A DNA stretch of 64,000 bases from Bacillus thermotolerans (lineage in GTDB: Bacteria > Bacillota > Bacilli > Bacillales > Domibacillaceae): NCBI RefSeq assembly GCF_000812025.2, contig NZ_JWJE02000008.1, forward strand, positions 60,257 through 124,256. The letters are read 5' to 3'. The notes beneath the pieces were generated by a model. The model was not told the DNA's origin and did not search any database. It saw nothing but the letters and a program-made list of their open reading frames with translations. This document shows, in pieces, positions 57,053 to 64,000 of the stretch (position 1 is its first letter; each line of letters begins with the position of its first letter). The translations under genes and the position numbers were made by a program.

Positions 57053-58567
57053 CTATCCCTCCTTCGACCACTTCATTTTTTGCTCGGTCATGTCGCTGAT
57101 CAGGCCGACGTACTGCTGCACTTCGCCTGCATCGTTCTTAATGGCACTGATCGTCAGCCATTCGAGGTAGTTACGGCCGTCTTTGCGGCGGTTCCACAGC
57201 TCGCCCTGCCATGTACCGGTTTCTTCTATCGTCTTCCACATCTTGCGGTAGAACTCTTTCGTCTGAATACCCGACTTCAGCATGCTTGGGTTCTTCCCAA
57301 CCGCCTCATCGGCTTCATAGCCTGTCAGTTCAGTGAAAGCGGGATTGACCATAATGATGGTCCCGTGTTTATCAGTGACAATCAGGCCTTCTGCCGTGTG
57401 GCTGATAATTTGATTCGAAAGATCGAGCCTTTCCTGAAAATACAGCCAGATGACCAGCACAAAGCTGACAAGCGCCACTTGAGACAACGCCATGAAGCCA
57501 ATCGCGTAGTGGCCGGTGACGTTGAACAAAAGCGTCAGCATCAGCGGCGGGAAAAAGCCGCCAAGCCCGCCCATGGCTGATACGATCCCGTTCACCACGC
57601 CTGCCTGCTTGTGAAAATACATAGGCACAAGCTTGAAAATAACGCCATTTCCTGCGCCGGTGCAAAAGGCGATGATTAAACAGCCGACTGTATACCACTC
57701 GATCGATGGAGCGAAAGACAGAAGAATCGCCGCACCCGTCACGCCGGCAAATACAAACATGAGAAGAACGAGGGAATGAAAGCGGTCCGCGAGCCAGCCG
57801 CCAAGCGGCCGCATCAGGGTCGCCACAATAATAAAGCCAGCTGTTCTCATGCCCGCGTCGACTTTATCGATCCCAAAATCCGTGACGAGAAAATTGGGAA
57901 GATACACCGTGAACGCGACGAACGAGCCAAAGGTGATAAAGTAAAATAAGCTGAGCGCCCACATTTTTTCATTCTTATAGACGCCTTTGATCTGTTCAAA
58001 TAAAGGCGTTTTTACTTTTTCCTCTTTCTTGTCCCCGAGGAAAAAGTTAATCGCAAAAAACGCACCGAGTAAAAGTAAATATAATTGCACAGTCGCCGAC
58101 CAGCCGATGCTTGATGCGATAACCGGAGCGGCAAACGTGCTAATCGCCGTCCCTAAATTTCCCGCCCCGTAAATGCCATTGACGAATCCGTGGCGTTCCT
58201 TCGGATAATATTTCGGCAGCGAGGTCACGCCGACCGAAAAGATCGCTCCGCCGACTCCCAGCAGCAAGCCGCCGACCATTAAGTCGATGAAGCTGTCCGC
58301 TATGCTGATGTAGTAGACCGGAAACAACAGAATGATAAAACTTACTAGAAACATTTTCCTTGCGCCAAATAAGTTCGCGTAATAGCCGAGCGGAATCCTT
58401 AATAATGAACCAAGCACGACCGGGATAGCAGTTACCCACGCCAGCTGTTCGGGCGGGATGGCAATATCCTCTTTAATAAACGGCATAAGAGAGGATAGAA
58501 TGACCCAGGTCATAAAGCCGACCGTCAAGTTAAGTGTCTGCAGGGGCAGCTGTACTTTTTTAACCAT
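57053..58567 (-). CDS. narK: NarK-type nitrate/nitrite transporter with C-terminal PAS domain
   Basis: 504 residues. Residues 1-~385 are a 12-helix NarK-like MFS carrier; the nitrate-signature helices read G-A-G-N-L-G-T-A and G-A-G-N-G-V-I-F-K. Residues ~392-500 are a cytoplasmic PAS domain (I-I-S-H-T-A-E-G-L-I-V-T-D; N-P-A-F-T-E-L-T-G-Y; R-R-K-D-G-R-N-Y-L-E-W). Ordinary NarK ends at ~400 residues, so this is a transporter-sensor fusion. Last gene of the operon; start overlaps the preceding gene. Confidence 0.9.
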   Translation of the reverse strand: MVKKVQLPLQTLNLTVGFMTWVILSSLMPFIKEDIAIPPEQLAWVTAIPVVLGSLLRIPLGYYANLFGARKMFLVSFIILLFPVYYISIADSFIDLMVGGLLLGVGGAIFSVGVTSLPKYYPKERHGFVNGIYGAGNLGTAISTFAAPVIASSIGWSATVQLYLLLLGAFFAINFFLGDKKEEKVKTPLFEQIKGVYKNEKMWALSLFYFITFGSFVAFTVYLPNFLVTDFGIDKVDAGMRTAGFIIVATLMRPLGGWLADRFHSLVLLMFVFAGVTGAAILLSFAPSIEWYTVGCLIIAFCTGAGNGVIFKLVPMYFHKQAGVVNGIVSAMGGLGGFFPPLMLTLLFNVTGHYAIGFMALSQVALVSFVLVIWLYFQERLDLSNQIISHTAEGLIVTDKHGTIIMVNPAFTELTGYEADEAVGKNPSMLKSGIQTKEFYRKMWKTIEETGTWQGELWNRRKDGRNYLEWLTISAIKNDAGEVQQYVGLISDMTEQKMKWSKEG

Positions 58568-58844
58568 AGCATGTCTCTTCCCTTCTAATTACATAAGCTA
58601 ATTGAGTCCTCTCATCATAAGCGGTCCATTGGCTCCCTTCCTCTGTCACCCGGCTTAGCCGCGGGATGGCCAGAAAATCACGGCGATCAAAATATAAGCG
58701 GATGTGAGTGCCGTCCGGACAAAGCTTTGCCTGTTGAATGATTTTTTCCATCCAGGGCGCTTCCTCCCCGTTCTCATCCTGGATCGATACATAAACAGGA
58801 ATGGATAAATAAGGTGACAAGCTTTTCGGATCAATGCTTTCCAC
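58560..58844 (-). CDS. Unrecognised small protein, coupled to narK
   Basis: About 94 residues if the GTG at 58844 is used (the frame is open to 58925, overlapping the upstream gene). It contains I-P-V-Y-V-S-I-Q-D and H-I-R-L-Y-F-D-R-R-D-F, and ends four bases into narK. No family recognised. Coupling to genes on both sides suggests a real component of the nitrate system. Confidence 0.6.
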   Translation of the reverse strand: MESIDPKSLSPYLSIPVYVSIQDENGEEAPWMEKIIQQAKLCPDGTHIRLYFDRRDFLAIPRLSRVTEEGSQWTAYDERTQLAYVIRREETCYG

Positions 58845-59142
58845 AGGAAGCACATCCTTTCGTAAACGGGTACACGCGGAATTGATAGCCTTGTACATAT
58901 TCCCAAAACCGCTCGCCCGCCTCATTCTCCAAATATTGCACGAGTTCTTCTTCGGAGGACCAGCTGCTCATGCCTTTTACTTCGGCCACGACGATGTCGA
59001 GGTTGTCCTGCCTCTTTTCCTCCAAGTACCATTTCAGCCGCTTGCCGCTAAACAGGTCCGCCAGCAGCTCATCAATCTCCTGCTTGAAGCCGCCTTGTTC
59101 ATGCCGGATAAAGCAAAAGTCCAAATACGTTTCATTATTCAT
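58831..59142 (-). CDS. Unrecognised small protein of the molybdoenzyme operon
   Basis: 103 residues, soluble and acidic, ending in C-A-S-C-G-K-H, a possible metal-binding C-x-x-C. Overlaps neighbours on both sides by a few bases. No family recognised; perhaps an assembly chaperone for the Mo subunit (inference from context only). Confidence 0.65.
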   Translation of the reverse strand: MNNETYLDFCFIRHEQGGFKQEIDELLADLFSGKRLKWYLEEKRQDNLDIVVAEVKGMSSWSSEEELVQYLENEAGERFWEYVQGYQFRVYPFTKGCASCGKH

Positions 59143-59341
59143 GTGTGTTCACCCCTCTTTGCCTCCTGTCATGCTTATACACGAATACAGCAACAGGAAA
59201 CAGCAGAAGATTGAAGCCGCCATATATTAAAACAGCGGCATAATTTTGAAAGAAGTACTGATGAACAACGAGCTGTGTCAGCACCACATTCACCGCCAAA
59301 ATGACACAAAGGATGGCCACATGCAGATGACTACGCTTCAT
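59135..59341 (-). CDS. Small two-helix membrane protein
   Basis: 68 residues, two hydrophobic helices (~8-28 and ~35-55) and a basic C-terminus (H-D-R-R-Q-R). Overlaps the Rieske gene by 11 bases. May help anchor the Rieske protein or the complex; no family recognised. Confidence 0.65.
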   Translation of the reverse strand: MKRSHLHVAILCVILAVNVVLTQLVVHQYFFQNYAAVLIYGGFNLLLFPVAVFVYKHDRRQRGVNTHE

Positions 59342-59852
59342 AGCGCTTCACTCCAATTGCGTAAATCACACCGTTGTCGATTTCGAGCTTAATTTCAGGA
59401 AGCGGCCGTCTTGGCGGACCAGCCGTCGGTTCGCCTGTGCTTGCGTTAAACTTCCCATGGTGGCACGGGCAAATCATTTCGCCTTCTTCCTTCACCCAAA
59501 ACACCGGACAGCGCAGATGGGTACAAGCATTTTGGTAGGCCACATACTTCTTTTCACTCAGGCGAATCAAAATCGCGCTGTCATGCTCGCTTGGAAAAGA
59601 GAAGTCAACTGAATCGCCAACCGCCACTTTCGATACTTCGGCAATTTTCTGTCTCGCATAGTCTTTCTCGCCAAGGCCCATCAGCTCCTTCGCTGCTACC
59701 GCTCCCCACGGCAAGGTAGAGATGGCGAATAAGCCGGCAGCCCCTACCAATGTTTTCATAAATCCCCGGCGGTCGAGTGTCCTTTCTCCATTCCGGTTAA
59801 TATTGTGCGTATAGTTATCTTCTTGAAAAGGAATCTTGTTATTTTTGTCCAT
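59331..59852 (-). CDS. Rieske iron-sulfur protein with twin-arginine signal
   Basis: 173 residues. Twin-arginine motif D-R-R-G-F-M-K and hydrophobic stretch (~27-55) predict Tat export or anchoring. The Rieske [2Fe-2S] motifs are C-T-H-L (~110-113) and C-P-C-H-H-G (~129-134), with the A-G-P-P loop. It would carry electrons between membrane quinol chemistry and a partner. Exported location is at odds with the signal-less Mo subunit in the same operon. Confidence 0.93.
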   Translation of the reverse strand: MDKNNKIPFQEDNYTHNINRNGERTLDRRGFMKTLVGAAGLFAISTLPWGAVAAKELMGLGEKDYARQKIAEVSKVAVGDSVDFSFPSEHDSAILIRLSEKKYVAYQNACTHLRCPVFWVKEEGEMICPCHHGKFNASTGEPTAGPPRRPLPEIKLEIDNGVIYAIGVKRYEA

Positions 59853-59863
59853 CCTTCTTCCTC

Positions 59864-60424
59864 CTAAAACAGCTTCGTCACACCTTGTAAAATGCCCGGA
59901 AGGTTGATCTTGACGTTCGTCTCACCTTCTAGATGAGGCATGCTTGAAACCCATTTTCCGTTGTCCAGGTGATATTGCTTCTTTTTCTCATCAATTTCTT
60001 CGTCCGTCAGCCATTGAAGCGTGCTGGACGGACAGACGCTTGCGCACATCGGCGGAATGCCGTCTTTCGTACGGTCAATGCACAGGTCGCATTTATACAT
60101 TAAGTTTTGCTCGGTATCGAATTTCGGAATGCCATACGGACAGGCGACCGTGCAGTTCTGGCAGCCGATGCACTTTTCCACAAGAGCGGACAGAACGGCG
60201 CCGGTTTCATGGACCTGGATCGCTTGAGCCGGGCAGCTCCGTGCACAGGCAGGGTTCACACAGTGAAGGCACATGAGGGGCATCGTCTGCCGGTTCACGA
60301 GCGGGTTCACGTCATACACGTAATTGCGGTTTCGCTCCTCGTGCCCTCCGCATTGGGTGCACGCTGCCAGGCAGGAGCGGCACCCGATACAGTTTTCCAG
60401 TTCTAAATACAGCCTCTTTTTCAT
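59864..60424 (-). CDS. Four-cluster ferredoxin subunit (DmsB/FdhB-like)
   Basis: 186 residues, 16 cysteines in four [4Fe-4S] motifs: C-I-G-C-R-S-C, C-L-H-C-V-N-P-A-C, C-I-G-C-Q-N-C and C-D-L-C. It relays electrons to the molybdopterin subunit encoded immediately upstream. No signal peptide. Gap of one base to the Mo gene. Confidence 0.94.
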   Translation of the reverse strand: MKKRLYLELENCIGCRSCLAACTQCGGHEERNRNYVYDVNPLVNRQTMPLMCLHCVNPACARSCPAQAIQVHETGAVLSALVEKCIGCQNCTVACPYGIPKFDTEQNLMYKCDLCIDRTKDGIPPMCASVCPSSTLQWLTDEEIDEKKKQYHLDNGKWVSSMPHLEGETNVKINLPGILQGVTKLF

Positions 60425-62593
60425 TTATTGCACCTTCTTCTGCTCAAGTTTTTCGATTTGTGCGGCACACGCCTTAAATTCCGGCATGCGCGAAATAGGA
60501 TCAAGCGCATCGATCGTTAATAGATTGATCGATTGCTCGTGTCCAAAGTGATACGGCACGAACACGGTATCCTTTCGAATCGCCTCGGTGATTTTCACCC
60601 GGTAGACGCTCTCTCCCCGCCGGGTAAACAGCCGGACCCGCTCTTCATGCTCGATATGGTATTGCGATGCGGTCTCCGGATGCACTTCCACGTACGGCTC
60701 GGGGCACATATCATGCAGGAAAGGAATCCGTCTCGTCTGATTGCCGGATAAATAATGGTAGACTACCCGGCCTGTCGTTAAGCGGAGCGGATAGGTCTCA
60801 TCAGGCTCTTCTGCCGGCGGCCGGTACGGCAGGGCACAAATCTTCGCCCGCCCGTCCTCATGGTAAAACTTCTTATCCAGAAACATATGAGGCGTGCCGG
60901 TGTCCGTTTCGTCCTTACACGGCCAGAAGACACCGTCCTGCTTGTCGATCTTGTCCCAGGTCGCTCCGTAATAGTCGGCATAACCGCCCTTAGAAGCCCG
61001 CCGGAATTCCTCCGCCACATCCTTCGCTGTCTGCAGGTGGGAAAAGTATTTTCCTTTGCCGAGCCGCTCCGCAAGCTCGACTTGCATTTGCCAGTCAGGC
61101 TTCGATTCTCCGATCGGCTCCTGCGCCTTGTTAATCTTAATAATCCGGCCTTCTAGGTTTGTAACGGTTCCCTCGTCCTCTGACCAGGTAACAGACGGCA
61201 GAATGACATCAGCGAATTCCGCTGATTCTGACAAGTAAAAGTCGGCACAAACCATAAAATCGAGGTTTTTAAGCGCCCGTCTGACGAAGTTCAAATGAGG
61301 GGCCGACACAGCCGGATTCGAACACAGCAAGTACAAGCCCCGAATCGTCTTTTGCTCCATCAGCTCGAACATTTCATAAGCAGATACCCCGGCTTGCGGC
61401 ATCTCCTCAGGCGTAATGCCCCACACCTCACAGACTTCCTCAACGTGCTTGGGGTTGGTAATTTTTCGGTAGCCGGGCAGCAAATCCGCTTTCTGTCCGT
61501 GCTCCCGTCCTCCTTGACCGTTCCCCTGTCCTGTAAAGGTCGCCACACCTGCTTTCGGGCGGCCGATCTTGCCGGTTACGAGCGCTAAGTTCACGTAAGC
61601 GGACACGTTGTCCACGCCCTTGTGCTGCTGTTCGATTCCCCGCGCGAACATTACAATTGCATTCGGGGCTTTTCCGTAAATTTCCGCTGCCCGGATGATT
61701 TTCTCCACAGATACGCCTGTCAGCTCGCTCGTATAGTCAGGCGTGAATGCCTTCACAAGCTCTTTCGTTTCTTCAAATCCGTTCGTATGCTGGCGGATAA
61801 ACGCTTGATCCGCGTAGCCTTGTTCAATCAGCAAATGCAAAATCCCGTTAGCCAGCGCCAAATCTGTTCCCGGCTTTAAATCAAGATGAACGTCCGCCCG
61901 CCGTGCCAGCGGTGTTTCACGTGGATCAGCGACAATCAGGTACCCGCCTCTCTCCTGTACAGACCAGACACGGAACATGGAAGTCGGATGACACTCCGAT
62001 GTATTGCTTCCAGCGATAAACAAGCAGTCCGTTTCATGAATATCTGTCCACGGAAGCGTGGAACCGCGGTCGACACCGAAGGAACGCAGGAATCCACCCG
62101 CCGCGCTGGACATACAAAACCGGCCATTGTAATCGATATAGCGTGTGCCAAGGGCGACGCGTGCAAACTTTCCGGTTAAATAACACTTTTCATTCGTCAT
62201 GGATACGCCGCTGAAAACGGACAGGCTATCTTTTCCATACTCTGCCTGAAGCTGTTGGAACTTTACAGCAATGAGGTCATACACTTCCTCCCAGCTGGCT
62301 TCCCGGAAGCCCTCCTTCGTTCCCTTCAGCGAGGCATCGTCACGAATGAGCGGCTTCAGCAGCCGGTCCTTATGGTTGGTCTGCTGGTACGCCGTCACGC
62401 CCTTCGGACACATTTTGCCGACAGTGACCGGCCAGTCGTACCGCGGTTCAACGCCAATGATCTTATTCGTTGCTGTATTCACACGCAGATTCATCCCGCA
62501 CTGCATGCCGCAGTAGCTGCAGTGTGTTTTAATTAATTTTTCATTTGGGTGAGTCAGGTTATTAATCTCTTTAAAAAATTTATCCCTTTGCAT
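60425..62593 (-). CDS. Molybdopterin oxidoreductase, nitrate-reductase-like catalytic subunit
   Basis: 722 residues. N-terminal [4Fe-4S] cysteines 25, 28, 32 and 62 (C-S-Y-C-G-M-Q-C-G). The Mo ligand is Cys160 in Y-N-G-R-F-C-M-S-S, as in NarB/NasC/NapA nitrate reductases; formate dehydrogenases would have selenocysteine or Cys in a different context. No Tat signal, so cytoplasmic. With narK downstream, nitrate is the likely substrate. ATG at 62593 (AAGGAG) overlaps the membrane-subunit gene by 14 bases. Confidence 0.9.
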   Translation of the reverse strand: MQRDKFFKEINNLTHPNEKLIKTHCSYCGMQCGMNLRVNTATNKIIGVEPRYDWPVTVGKMCPKGVTAYQQTNHKDRLLKPLIRDDASLKGTKEGFREASWEEVYDLIAVKFQQLQAEYGKDSLSVFSGVSMTNEKCYLTGKFARVALGTRYIDYNGRFCMSSAAGGFLRSFGVDRGSTLPWTDIHETDCLFIAGSNTSECHPTSMFRVWSVQERGGYLIVADPRETPLARRADVHLDLKPGTDLALANGILHLLIEQGYADQAFIRQHTNGFEETKELVKAFTPDYTSELTGVSVEKIIRAAEIYGKAPNAIVMFARGIEQQHKGVDNVSAYVNLALVTGKIGRPKAGVATFTGQGNGQGGREHGQKADLLPGYRKITNPKHVEEVCEVWGITPEEMPQAGVSAYEMFELMEQKTIRGLYLLCSNPAVSAPHLNFVRRALKNLDFMVCADFYLSESAEFADVILPSVTWSEDEGTVTNLEGRIIKINKAQEPIGESKPDWQMQVELAERLGKGKYFSHLQTAKDVAEEFRRASKGGYADYYGATWDKIDKQDGVFWPCKDETDTGTPHMFLDKKFYHEDGRAKICALPYRPPAEEPDETYPLRLTTGRVVYHYLSGNQTRRIPFLHDMCPEPYVEVHPETASQYHIEHEERVRLFTRRGESVYRVKITEAIRKDTVFVPYHFGHEQSINLLTIDALDPISRMPEFKACAAQIEKLEQKKVQ

Positions 62594-63662
62594 TCTGGTT
62601 CGTCTCCTTGACTTTAATTTCATGGGTGGCAATACCGGAGAAGCGGGAGATTCGGTACTTGCGCCGGCACGGCAGGCACAGCTCCGCTAAGTTAAACCCG
62701 TCTTCCGTATCAAAATGAATATGGTTCGTTCCAAGGACCTGGCGAACATCATTGGATTGTTCCGTCGATACGAACGGATCGCCGCACACTTTGCATTTTT
62801 TCATCGACTGCTTCGCGTAATGCTCCCGGTAATTCCTTGCCAATACGCTCATCGGCCGGAAAGGAATGTGGGCGAGTTTTCCGAACGGAAGATAAATGAG
62901 CGTGATGATGACTGAATACTGATGAATGAGCGACATGACGTAATGCCCCTGGCCGTGCAGGAATACATTCATAAACGTCAGGATCAAGCCGGTAATGGAA
63001 ATAAGCAGCAATAAGTACAGCGGCAGGAAATCATACATGAATTTCTGCTCAGCCCTTGCCTGCATGTTTTTCAGACGGCGGTACAGCGCCATGCATACCC
63101 CTGCGATGACCATCACGGCGGTAATATTCAAGGCGTTGTAGAAGAAAAAGGCCAGGATGCCGTCAGCATCTACACGCATGATGTCGATTCCTAGAGCGAC
63201 CACCGTGTAATAGCCGTTTTCCTCCATCGTGAAGTACATCCAGCCGAACACAAGCGGGAAGGTGACGAAGCAGGAAAGAATACAGCCCCAGCCGATCAAG
63301 AAATGCTGGGTCCACCGGTACATTCCCCGATTCCAGATAAAATCGTAAATGGCCAGGTGCCGGGTTGACGTTTTCAGCGTTTCCGGACGGACTAGCAGCT
63401 TCACTCCCTTTTTGATTAAGATCTTTGTCGGCGGCCGTTCCCCCCAGGCGATAAAGCGGTAAAAGAACCCTCCGAGAAACACGATGGTTCCGACCATATA
63501 GCCATACAGATTTAAATCAACATGGGTGAACATTCTCGTTCCGATAAAAGATAGAATAATAAGTGCACTGACGGCCAAAAACATCGACTTTGCGAAATGA
63601 GAAGCAAAAGCATCGTTAATGGATCGGCCCGTCTTTTGTTTAATAGCTGCGGTTTGCGGCAT
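62580..63662 (-). CDS. Membrane electron-transfer subunit (NarI/cytochrome b-like) with Cys-rich tail
   Basis: About 360 residues. Five to six membrane helices (~20-275) with several candidate haem histidines (W-T-Q-H-F, S-L-I-H-Q-Y, F-G-K-L-A-H). The C-terminal ~290-350 has C-K-V-C-G and C-L-P-C-R-R, a probable metal or Fe-S site. Likely oxidises quinol and passes electrons to the ferredoxin/Rieske subunits. ATG at 63662 with AAGGAGG 10 bases upstream. First gene of the operon. Confidence 0.8.
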   Translation of the reverse strand: MPQTAAIKQKTGRSINDAFASHFAKSMFLAVSALIILSFIGTRMFTHVDLNLYGYMVGTIVFLGGFFYRFIAWGERPPTKILIKKGVKLLVRPETLKTSTRHLAIYDFIWNRGMYRWTQHFLIGWGCILSCFVTFPLVFGWMYFTMEENGYYTVVALGIDIMRVDADGILAFFFYNALNITAVMVIAGVCMALYRRLKNMQARAEQKFMYDFLPLYLLLLISITGLILTFMNVFLHGQGHYVMSLIHQYSVIITLIYLPFGKLAHIPFRPMSVLARNYREHYAKQSMKKCKVCGDPFVSTEQSNDVRQVLGTNHIHFDTEDGFNLAELCLPCRRKYRISRFSGIATHEIKVKETNQNAKG

Positions 63663-63738
63663 GTCCAACATCCTCCTTACAAATAAAAAGAACACTATCT
63701 GGTTCTAATCATAAGAAAAAGACCGTGCCCTTCCTATC

Positions 63739-63751
63739 GGGGAATCTCCCC
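63739..63751. promoter_or_regulatory. Palindrome upstream of the molybdoenzyme operon, probable activator site
   Basis: GGGGAATCTCCCC, a perfect dyad. On the minus strand a TATGAT lies 31 bases further, with no good -35, so the dyad centre is near -44, where an activator would contact RNA polymerase. G/C-rich arms recall NreC-type nitrogen-oxide regulators, but the spacer differs from the known consensus. Confidence 0.5.
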
Positions 63752-63837
63752 ATCTGCCTGTGAGAAGCTCCCTTATTCTAAAAGCCAGCTGTCAGATGCC
63801 TAACAAAGACCCGCACAAAAAAGCCAACCCCTATATA

Positions 63838-63935
63838 AAGTGTACCCTTTGTAAAGGACATTTTAAAAAAAGCCTAGGCAGTTTTAAGAAGATGATCTCT
63901 GTATTGAACGAGGGCACTGAAAAAGTCTAATTTTT
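63838..63935 (-). pseudogene. Probable IS3-family element remnant (transposase end plus terminus)
   Basis: On the minus strand a frame reads A-L-V-Q-Y-R-D-H-L-L-K-T-A-stop, like the end of IS3/IS150 OrfB (P-V-Q-Y-R-...). It is followed by TGTCCTTTACAAAGGGTACA, which looks like an insertion-sequence end. The rest is missing. Call is by pattern only. Confidence 0.4.
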
Positions 63936-63938
63936 ATT

Positions 63939-63984
63939 AAAGGCAGTTGAAAGTTCAATCTAATGAACTTTCAACTGCCTTTTT
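63939..63984 (+). terminator. Strong hairpin at the right edge
   Basis: AAAGGCAGTTGAAAGTTCA pairs with TGAACTTTCAACTGCCTTT around a 6-base loop, then TTTTTA on the plus strand. It may serve a gene beyond the window or be part of the IS remnant. Confidence 0.7.
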
Positions 63985-64000
63985 ACTTTATAATATTGTT

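Overview
The window reads as a chromosomal segment of a Bacillaceae-type Firmicute. Evidence: strong GGAGG ribosome-binding sites with frequent GTG/TTG starts, two perfect CcpA cre sites, an SLH-domain cell-wall amidase, and HelD, YozG/DUF2975, DUF1292 and YuiD-like proteins. No rRNA, tRNA or CRISPR array was seen. About 60 protein genes are supported, most in tight, often overlapping operons.

Layout. (1) 1-9856, minus strand: a propanediol-utilisation (Pdu) bacterial microcompartment operon. It runs pduA-pduB-pduCDE (B12-dependent diol dehydratase)-pduGH (reactivase)-two hexameric shell genes-pduL-eutJ-like-flavoprotein-pentameric shell gene-adenosyltransferase and continues past the left edge, where the missing aldehyde/alcohol dehydrogenase and kinase genes may lie. 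A PocR-domain sensor kinase and an AraC-type response regulator (10178-12422) sit just upstream, with a cre site in between. (2) 12975-21650: a second B12-dependent catabolic cluster: SDR dehydrogenase, acyl-CoA ligase, two-subunit acyl-CoA mutase, MeaB-type GTPase, FadR-type repressor, a sigma-70-family factor and an ACS-type transporter. Three identical 11-bp palindromes tie the repressor to its own gene and to the transporter. (3) 22357-27516: a double AhpD-like protein, a secreted SLH amidase, and the kynU-kynA-kynB tryptophan-to-anthranilate operon. (4) 27567-30041: an AT-rich island bounded by 27-bp inverted repeats (25/27 identical), holding a PadR/HAAS pair and unrecognised genes.

(5) 30596-42523: nitrogen-compound catabolism under two sigma-54 activators. 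One (PAS-AAA-Fis) faces a nitrilase/carbamoylase/M20 peptidase/two-part symporter operon. The other is an unusual fusion of a solute-receptor domain to PAS-AAA-Fis and faces an amidase with a small partner protein. Both target operons have perfectly spaced -24/-12 promoters. (6) 42790-46391: a GlnK/GlnL-like two-component system and a glutamate/dicarboxylate symporter with a 10-bp-periodic operator. (7) 46506-53839: a MaoC-like protein, a 130-bp Bacillus-type repeat beside an IS1182-type transposase fragment, HelD and housekeeping genes.

(8) 53906-55974: a translationally coupled four-gene cassette: an ABM-fold protein, a helical RsbRD-N-like protein, a CarH-type cobalamin photosensor and a PAS-STAS protein. 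It looks like a B12/light-responsive stressosome-type signalling unit. (9) 57053-63662: an eight-gene operon for a cytoplasmic nitrate-reductase-like molybdoenzyme with a four-cluster ferredoxin, an exported Rieske protein, a NarI-like membrane protein, three unrecognised small proteins and a NarK transporter fused to a PAS domain. The right edge carries a probable IS3-family remnant.

A theme of the window is cobalamin: diol dehydratase plus adenosyltransferase, acyl-CoA mutase plus its chaperone, and a cobalamin sensor.
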